Shown here piece by piece: positions 55,950-64,000 of a stretch of 64,000 bases of DNA. Position 1 is the stretch's first letter. The number at the start of each line of letters is the position of its first letter. The stretch lies in NCBI RefSeq assembly GCF_022370755.2, contig NZ_CP092364.2, positions 6,634,001-6,698,000 on the forward strand. Reading direction: 5' to 3'. Source of the DNA: Mycolicibacterium goodii (GTDB taxonomy: Bacteria > Actinomycetota > Actinomycetes > Mycobacteriales > Mycobacteriaceae). Below the pieces are notes generated by a model. That model was given only the letters and a program-made list of their open reading frames with translations, did not search any database and was not told the origin of the DNA. The translations under genes and the position numbers were made by a program.

Positions 55950-57020
55950 TCAGCTGATGAAGGAAGACGCTTTATTCAGGTGTTCCACAGCGTCGGCCAC
56001 GATGCGTTCGATCAGCTCGGCGCACGACGGTAGATCGTCGATGATGCCGGCGACCTGCCCGGATGCCAGCACACCCGCGTCGGTGTTGCCCTCGACCAGA
56101 CCTGCCTTGAGCAGCATCGGGGTGTTGGCCGCCATCACCACCTGCGACCACGTGAGTTCCTTGCCGTGCCGCATCGCGAGGCCGTCTTTGATCATCGACC
56201 GCCACGTCATGCCCGACATCTTCTTGAACTTCTGGGCATTGCCCACCGCGGCCGCGAAGCCCCGCACGCGCGAGCCGCTCTCCAGCTTCTCCACCAGGCC
56301 CGTGCGCAGCACCCGGTGCGGCATACCGTCCACGCGGGTCGAGACGACCGTGCCGTCGAGCGCGGCCTGCAGGTACCGCTGCTTGACCGCGTCGGGCACG
56401 GTGGAGTCGGAGGTGAGCAGGAAACGGGTGCCCATGGCCACCCCGGCCGCACCGTAGGACAGTGCCGCGGCCAGGCCACGCCCGTCGAAGAACCCGCCCG
56501 CGGCGATCACCGGCATGCCGGTGTCGGCGACGGCGTCGAGCACCGACGGCAGCAGCAGGGTGGTGGCGATGGGGCCGGTGTGCCCACCGCCTTCGCCGCC
56601 CTGCACGATCACCGCATCGGCGCCCCAGCTCGCGACTTTCTTGGCGTGCTTGGCCAGCCCGACGGACGGAATGACCACCACGCCCGCATCTTTGAGCTTG
56701 GCGATCAGATCCGGTTTGGGAGCCAGGGCGAAGGAGGCGACTTTGACTCCTTCGCTGATCAGGAGGTCGACGCGTTCGTTGGCGTCGCCGGCGTCGGCAC
56801 GGATGTTGATGCCGAACGGTTTGTCGGTGGCCGTCTTGACCTTGGCGACCGCGGTCTTGAGTTCGTCGAGCGTCATGGTCGCCGACGCCAGGATGCCCAG
56901 GCCGCCCGCGTTGGAGGTCGCGGACACCAGTCGCGCCCCGGCGACCCAGCCCATACCGGTCTGGACGACGGGATGCTCGATGCCGACCAGCTCGGTGAGC
57001 GGGGTCTTGAGCCTGCTCAC
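55950..57020 (-). CDS. ipdC: Flavin-dependent oxidoreductase IpdC
   Basis: A 356-residue nitronate-monooxygenase/enoyl-reductase-fold flavoprotein: VQTGMGWVAGARLVSATSNAGGLG near residue 17, VQGGEGGGHTG near 134 and AAGGFFDGRGLAAALSYGAAGVAMGTRFL near 166-194. Orthologue of Rv3553 in the ipdABC set acting on the opened ring-C/D CoA ester. GTG 57020 overlaps ipdB by four bases. Confidence 0.92.
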   Translation of the reverse strand: MSRLKTPLTELVGIEHPVVQTGMGWVAGARLVSATSNAGGLGILASATMTLDELKTAVAKVKTATDKPFGINIRADAGDANERVDLLISEGVKVASFALAPKPDLIAKLKDAGVVVIPSVGLAKHAKKVASWGADAVIVQGGEGGGHTGPIATTLLLPSVLDAVADTGMPVIAAGGFFDGRGLAAALSYGAAGVAMGTRFLLTSDSTVPDAVKQRYLQAALDGTVVSTRVDGMPHRVLRTGLVEKLESGSRVRGFAAAVGNAQKFKKMSGMTWRSMIKDGLAMRHGKELTWSQVVMAANTPMLLKAGLVEGNTDAGVLASGQVAGIIDDLPSCAELIERIVADAVEHLNKASSFIS

Positions 57021-57762
57021 AGCTTGACTTCCTTGTCGCGCAGCGACTTCGGATCGATCACCTCGCGCAGCAGCTTGAGCTCGTCCTCGCTGGGCAGCCG
57101 CGTGGTCTCGGCGGTGTCGAGTCCGTGTACCTCGAAAGACGTGTTGTCTGCGACCTGATCGGCCTCGATGCCGGGATGCAGCGACACCGCGCGCATCTGG
57201 TGGTCCGGTCCGTTGAAGTCGAACACACCGAGGTTGGTCACGACGCGGTGGACGTTGACGAACCGGTACGCCGGATTGTCGGGATCGACCTTGTCCCAGC
57301 CGATTCCGGAGACGACGTCGACGGACTCGCCGAACACGCGCTTGGAGTGGTTGCCCACCCAGTAACTGGTGGCGTGGTTGATCGTGTTGCCCGGAGCTCC
57401 TCGCACACCGAACATCTGGCGCGTCGGGTGCTGCAGCGGACCGAACGCCGACAGGTTCTGGTTGCCGTGGCGATCGATCTGGTTGGCGCCCATGACCACA
57501 TGGCGACGGCCCCACGCCAGTGTCTCGAACACGCGCCCGAACGGCATCCAGCCCTCGATCTCTGCGGGCGCGCCGATGGCCGGAGTGTCGGCGATCAGAC
57601 GGGCCTCACCGTCGGTGAGCAGGATGTCAGGGGAGAAGGTCAACCGTGCCAGCCGGGCGCCGATCGACACGATGGTCGTCATCGGGCTGACCATGATCTC
57701 GCCTGCGTCGCGGAACAATTCGGCGCACGCGACGGCGCACACCTCTGCGCGGGTCACCGACA

Positions 57763-57763
<1 letters not shown>
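57017..57763 (-). CDS. ipdB: COCHEA-CoA hydrolase beta subunit IpdB
   Basis: A 248-residue class I CoA-transferase-fold subunit, about the length of Rv3552. With IpdA it hydrolyses the ring-opened COCHEA-CoA. GANQIDRHGNQN near 121-132, GAPGN near 150 and TNLGVFDF near 206 are CoA-transferase beta features. ATG 57763 overlaps the ipdA stop. Confidence 0.92.
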
Positions 57764-58686
<923 letters not shown>

Positions 58687-58687
58687 G

Positions 58688-59443
58688 CTATTTCGCCCTC
58701 TTCTCGGTCCCGGCGAAGGCATCGCGATGCTCATCGGACACGCCGGACAGGTTCAGCTCGAACGTGAAGCCCTGCTCCATGCGGTAGCTGGAGTTGACGC
58801 GCTGCACATCGATGAAGTTGAGCGCTTCCTTGGCCGCGCGGATCACGCGGGTGTCCTTGGCGGCGATGTCGCGGGCGACGCGCAGCGCGGCCTCGTCGAG
58901 TTCCGCGCGTGGCACCACCTCGTGCACCGAACCGAAGTGGTGCAGCGTCGCGGCGTCGACCGTGGCGGCGGTGAAGAACAGCCGCCGCATCATGTGCTGG
59001 GGCACCAGGCGTGAGAGGTGCGTGGCGGCGCCGAGTGCGCCGCGTTCCACTTCTGGGAGTCCGAATTTCGCGTCGTCGGACGCGACGATCACGTCGGAGT
59101 TGCCGACGAGTCCGATACCGCCGCCGACGCAGAAGCCGTTGACCGCGGCGACCACCGGCACCTCACACTCGTACACCGCCTTGAAGGCCGCGTAGCAGCC
59201 GCGGTTGGCGTCGATGAGCGCGGTGAAGCCTTCGGTGTTCTGCATCTCCTTGATGTCGACGCCCGCGTTGAAGCCGCGGCCCTCGGCCCGCAGGATCACC
59301 ACGTGCGTCTGCGGGTCGCGACCCGCGGCGGTGACGGCGTCGGCGAGTTCGAACCAGCCGCGCGACGGAATGGCGTTGACCGGTGGGTAGTTCACGGTGA
59401 CCGAGACGATGCCCGGCTCGACGGTGGTGGATGTGATCGTCAT
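58688..59443 (-). CDS. echA20: Crotonase-family ring-D hydrolase EchA20
   Basis: A 251-residue crotonase-fold enzyme that opens ring D of HIEC-CoA. FNAGVDIKEMQ near residue 61, VAAVNGFCVGGGIGLVGNSDV near 97 (oxyanion hole) and FGLPEVERGALGAATHL near 125. ATG 59443. First gene of the operon, 33 bp behind a perfect KstR2 box. Confidence 0.92.
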   Translation of the reverse strand: MTITSTTVEPGIVSVTVNYPPVNAIPSRGWFELADAVTAAGRDPQTHVVILRAEGRGFNAGVDIKEMQNTEGFTALIDANRGCYAAFKAVYECEVPVVAAVNGFCVGGGIGLVGNSDVIVASDDAKFGLPEVERGALGAATHLSRLVPQHMMRRLFFTAATVDAATLHHFGSVHEVVPRAELDEAALRVARDIAAKDTRVIRAAKEALNFIDVQRVNSSYRMEQGFTFELNLSGVSDEHRDAFAGTEKRAK

Positions 59444-59475
59444 CGGATTCCTGATCGTTCCTGGTCGGCTACCTA

Positions 59476-59489
59476 AGCAAGCACTTGCT
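59476..59489. promoter_or_regulatory. KstR2 operator between echA20 and the SDR genes
   Basis: AGCAAGCACTTGCT is a perfect 14-bp palindrome and the best match to AnCAAGnnCTTGnT in the window. TACGCT (59493-59498) and GTG 59505 follow on the plus strand. Confidence 0.92.
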
Positions 59490-59504
59490 TGGTACGCTAG
59501 CACA

Positions 59505-60287
59505 GTGACCGATATGCCAGAAGCCGGCGCGATCAATTTGGGCCTGACCGGCAAGGTGGTCCTGGTGACCGGCGGAGTCCGAGGGGTCGGCGCCGGGATC
59601 AGCGCCATCTTCGCCGATCAGGGTGCAACCGTCGTGACCTGTGCCCGCCGACCGGTCGAAGGGCTGCCGTACGAGTTCCACAGTTGCGACGTCCGAGATG
59701 ACGAGTCCGTTGCCGCGCTCGTCGCCGCCATCGTCGACAAGCACGGCCGGATCGACGTCGTGGTGAACAACGCGGGCGGATCACCTCACGTCCCCGCTTC
59801 CGAGGCCTCGGCGCGGTTCAGCACCAAGATCATCGAACTGAACCTGCTTGGCCCGCTGTCGGTTTCGCAGCACGCCAACGCGATAATGCAGAATCAGGAC
59901 GGTGGCGGCTCGATCATCAACATCTCCAGTGTCAGCGGCCATCGGCCCACACCGGGCACCGCGGCCTACGGTGCGGCCAAGGCCGGCGTCGACAACCTCA
60001 CCAGTACCCTCGCCGTCGAATGGGCGCCGAAGGTGCGGGTGAACTCCGTCGTGGTGGGCATGGTCGAGACCGAACAGTCCGAACTGTTCTACGGTGACGC
60101 CGATTCGATCGCCGCCATCTCGAAGAACGTGCCGCTGGGCCGGCTCGCCAAACCTGCCGATATCGGCTGGGCCGCAGCGTTTTTGGCTTCGGATGCCGCG
60201 TCATACATCAGCGGGGCGTCGCTGGAGGTGCACGGTGGTGGGGAACCGCCGCACTACCTGGCGACCACCACCGCCGACATCAGATAG
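59505..60287 (+). CDS. Short-chain dehydrogenase, Rv3549c-like
   Basis: A 260-residue SDR: TGGVRGVGAGISA near residue 21, NNAGGSPHVP near 87 and catalytic YGAAKAG near 157. GTG 59505 is six bases after a TACGCT -10, so leaderless. Regulated by KstR2 by position; the substrate in steroid breakdown is not known. Confidence 0.87.
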   Translation: MTDMPEAGAINLGLTGKVVLVTGGVRGVGAGISAIFADQGATVVTCARRPVEGLPYEFHSCDVRDDESVAALVAAIVDKHGRIDVVVNNAGGSPHVPASEASARFSTKIIELNLLGPLSVSQHANAIMQNQDGGGSIINISSVSGHRPTPGTAAYGAAKAGVDNLTSTLAVEWAPKVRVNSVVVGMVETEQSELFYGDADSIAAISKNVPLGRLAKPADIGWAAAFLASDAASYISGASLEVHGGGEPPHYLATTTADIR

Positions 60288-60313
60288 ACATCGAACAGAA
60301 GGAGGACACGCAC

Positions 60314-61219
60314 ATGGGATTGCTCGACGGCCGGGTGGTGATCGTCACGGGCGCAGGTGGCGGCATCGGACGGGCGCACGCGCTCGCGTTCGCCGCTGAG
60401 GGGGCACGCGTGGTGGTCAACGACATCGGTGTGGGCCTCGACGGGTCACCCGCGAGCGGTGGCAGCGCCGCGCAGACCGTGGTCGACGAGATCGTCGCCG
60501 CCGGTGGAGAAGCCGTCGCCAACGGCTCCAACGTCGCCGACTGGGAACAGGCCGGGGCGCTCATCCAGAGCGCGGTCGACGCCTTCGGCACCCTCGACGT
60601 CCTGGTGAACAACGCAGGCATCGTGCGTGACCGAATGTTCGCCAACACCAGCGAGGAAGAGTTCGATGCCGTCACGGCCGTGCATCTCAAGGGCCATTTC
60701 GCGACCATGAAGCACGCCGCGGCGTACTGGCGCGCCAAGTCCAAGGCCGGTGAAACCGTGGATGCGCGCATCATCAACACGAGTTCCGGTGCCGGTCTGC
60801 AGGGCAGCGTCGGCCAGGCCAATTACAGTGCGGCCAAGGCCGGTATCGCGGCGCTGACCCTCGTCGGCGCTGCCGAGATGGGGCGCTACGGCGTCACCGT
60901 CAACGCGATCGCACCGTCGGCGCGCACCCGCATGACCGAAACCGTGTTCGCCGAGATGATGGCCACGCAGGACCAGGAGTTCGACGCCATGGCGCCCGAG
61001 AACATCTCGCCGCTGGTGGTGTGGCTGGGCAGCGCCGAGTCCCGCGACGTCACCGGCAAGATGTTCGAGGTCGAGGGCGGCAAGATCCGCGTCGCCGAGG
61101 GCTGGGCACACGGTCCGGAGATCGACAAGGGGGCACGCTGGGATCCGGCAGAACTCGGGTCTGTCGTCACCGATCTGTTGGCCAAGGCCCGGCCCGCGGT
61201 CCCGGTCTACGGCGCCTGA
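60314..61219 (+). CDS. Short-chain 3-hydroxyacyl-CoA dehydrogenase, Rv3548c-like
   Basis: A 301-residue SDR of the multifunctional-enzyme (MFE-2) type: TGAGGGIGRAHALAFA near residue 13, NNAGIVRDRMFANTSEEEFD near 96 and catalytic NYSAAKAGIAAL near 172. Family members oxidise 3-hydroxyacyl-CoA. AGAAGGAGG RBS. It follows the previous SDR by 26 bp. Confidence 0.87.
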   Translation: MGLLDGRVVIVTGAGGGIGRAHALAFAAEGARVVVNDIGVGLDGSPASGGSAAQTVVDEIVAAGGEAVANGSNVADWEQAGALIQSAVDAFGTLDVLVNNAGIVRDRMFANTSEEEFDAVTAVHLKGHFATMKHAAAYWRAKSKAGETVDARIINTSSGAGLQGSVGQANYSAAKAGIAALTLVGAAEMGRYGVTVNAIAPSARTRMTETVFAEMMATQDQEFDAMAPENISPLVVWLGSAESRDVTGKMFEVEGGKIRVAEGWAHGPEIDKGARWDPAELGSVVTDLLAKARPAVPVYGA

Positions 61220-61227
61220 CTTTCTAG

Positions 61228-61289
61228 GCCGAACAGACGCAAAACTGCCGCTTTTCACGCGAAAAGCGGCAGTTTTGCGTCTGTTCGGC
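61228..61289. repeat. 29-bp perfect palindrome, likely bidirectional terminator
   Basis: Arms 61228-61256 and 61261-61289 are exact complements with loop ACGC. Both ends carry short runs of A or T (CTTTTC and GAAAAG at the centre, TTTTGC inside the arms). It sits between convergent genes (SDR and ddn) and is 8 bp from each stop. The arms are longer than needed for a terminator. Confidence 0.9.
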
Positions 61290-61297
61290 GAAAAGAA

Positions 61298-63367
<2,070 letters not shown>

Positions 63368-63368
63368 C

Positions 63369-63382
63369 TAGAACACGTTTCA
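63369..63382. promoter_or_regulatory. KstR operator upstream of fadA5
   Basis: TAGAACACGTTTCA, a one-arm-perfect KstR site that overlaps the fadA5 -10 (TAGCCT on the minus strand, 63370-63365). Confidence 0.85.
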
Positions 63383-63447
63383 GTAGCTTGACAAGCGACG
63401 ATGTGACCGCGCCTTTTATTAGCTACGAGGTCATGTTTTACTGGCCC

Positions 63448-63461
63448 TAGAACACGTTGCA
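63448..63461. promoter_or_regulatory. KstR operator upstream of cyp125
   Basis: TAGAACACGTTGCA matches TnnAACnnGTTnnA, 19 bp before ATG 63481. Confidence 0.87.
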
Positions 63462-63480
63462 TTTTGAGGAGCGCACACCT

Positions 63481-64000
63481 ATGCCCACGCCGAACATCCC
63501 TTCCGATTTCGACTTCCTCGACGCGACCCTGAACCTCGAACGCCTGCCGGTCGAAGAGCTGGCCGAGCTGCGGAAATCCGAACCCATCCACTGGGTGGAC
63601 GTCCCCGGTGGCACCGGCGGCTTCGGGGACAAGGGGTACTGGCTGGTCACCAAGCATGCCGACGTCAAGGAGGTGTCGAAGCGCAACGACGTCTTCGGTA
63701 GCTCGCCCGACGGCGCCATCCCGGTGTGGCCGCAGGACATGACCCGCGAGGCCGTCGACCTGCAGCGCGCGGTGCTGCTCAACATGGATGCGCCCCAGCA
63801 CACGCGCCTGCGCAAGATCATCTCGCGTGGTTTCACCCCGCGCGCGATCGGTCGCCTCGAGGACGAGCTGCGGTCCCGTGCGCAGAAGATCGCCCAGACC
63901 GCGGCCGCGCAGGGAGCCGGCGACTTCGTCGAGCAGGTCTCGTGTGAGCTGCCGCTGCAGGCCATCGCCGAACTGCTCGGTGTGCCGCAGGATGACCGCG
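63481..64000 (+). CDS. cyp125: Steroid C26-monooxygenase CYP125, N-terminal part
   Basis: P450 that starts side-chain oxidation of cholesterol at C26/C27. The first 173 residues are in the window; the heme region is beyond the right edge. Residues such as LLNMDAPQHTRLRKIISRGFTPRAIGRL and FVEQVSCELPLQAIAELLGVPQ agree closely with CYP125. ATG 63481 follows GAGGAG (63465-63470); the N-terminus is shorter than that of the M. tuberculosis enzyme. Divergent from fadA5 under KstR boxes. Confidence 0.93.
   Translation, partial: MPTPNIPSDFDFLDATLNLERLPVEELAELRKSEPIHWVDVPGGTGGFGDKGYWLVTKHADVKEVSKRNDVFGSSPDGAIPVWPQDMTREAVDLQRAVLLNMDAPQHTRLRKIISRGFTPRAIGRLEDELRSRAQKIAQTAAAQGAGDFVEQVSCELPLQAIAELLGVPQDDR

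Overview
The window comes from a fast-growing mycobacterium and is almost certainly Mycolicibacterium (Mycobacterium) smegmatis or a very close relative. GC content is high, coding density is close to 90%, and GTG starts, 4-bp ATGA/GTGA overlaps and leaderless promoters are common. It carries a MspA-type porin with the features of MspD, the KstR and KstR2 cholesterol regulons in the mycobacterial gene order, a PacL/CtpC pair and a Ddn-type nitroreductase. No rRNA, tRNA, CRISPR array, insertion sequence or prophage was seen. No gene-free stretch exceeds about 200 bp.

Region 1 (1-14.7 kb) is a metal-homeostasis island. It holds a partial UPF0718-type permease, a PacL (DUF1490) metallochaperone with its CtpC-like P1B ATPase, the porin mspD, a small Cys-rich gene, and two complete cluster A-I zinc ABC importers. 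One importer is Azt-like and carries two AztD-type beta-propeller lipoproteins. A CobW/G3E GTPase lies between them. Zur-like palindromes of the GAAAAnnnTTTTC type lie at mspD, the Cys-rich gene, both sides of the Azt divergent promoter, and cobW/znuA. Single genes for 5-oxoprolinase subunit PxpA and BluB are embedded.

Region 2 (14.7-25.2 kb) is the first cholesterol block: a LacI regulator, otsB, kstR, fadE34, an Rv3572-like secreted protein, kshB, and hsaADCB for opening of rings A/B. KstR operators lie at the divergent promoters.

Region 3 (25.2-43.8 kb) is accessory. It contains an envelope protein with a KE-rich tail behind two tandem IdeR-like iron boxes; a TetR-controlled set (mycofactocin-type SDR, [3Fe-4S]-type ferredoxin, P450) with identical GATC-rich palindromes; a hydrolase and a methyltransferase; a LysR-linked ketone-body operon (MHS transporter, 3-hydroxybutyrate dehydrogenase, acetoacetyl-CoA synthetase); a 13E12-type DUF222/HNH protein; and a xylose operon (ROK regulator, xylA, xylFGH).

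Region 4 (43.8-64 kb) is the second cholesterol block, for rings C/D and the propionate side chain: aspB-like, fadE33-32-31, fadD3, fadE30, ipdF, kstR2, fadA6, ipdC-ipdB-ipdA, echA20 and two SDR genes. It ends with ddn, an NTF2-like gene, fadA5 and the start of cyp125 under KstR boxes. A CDF cation transporter and a SatD plus DUF3307-like membrane-protein pair interrupt it between fadA6 and ipdC. That pair is the least understood system in the window. KstR2 boxes lie at fadD3/fadE30, kstR2 and echA20/SDR, and each is followed by a leaderless-type promoter.
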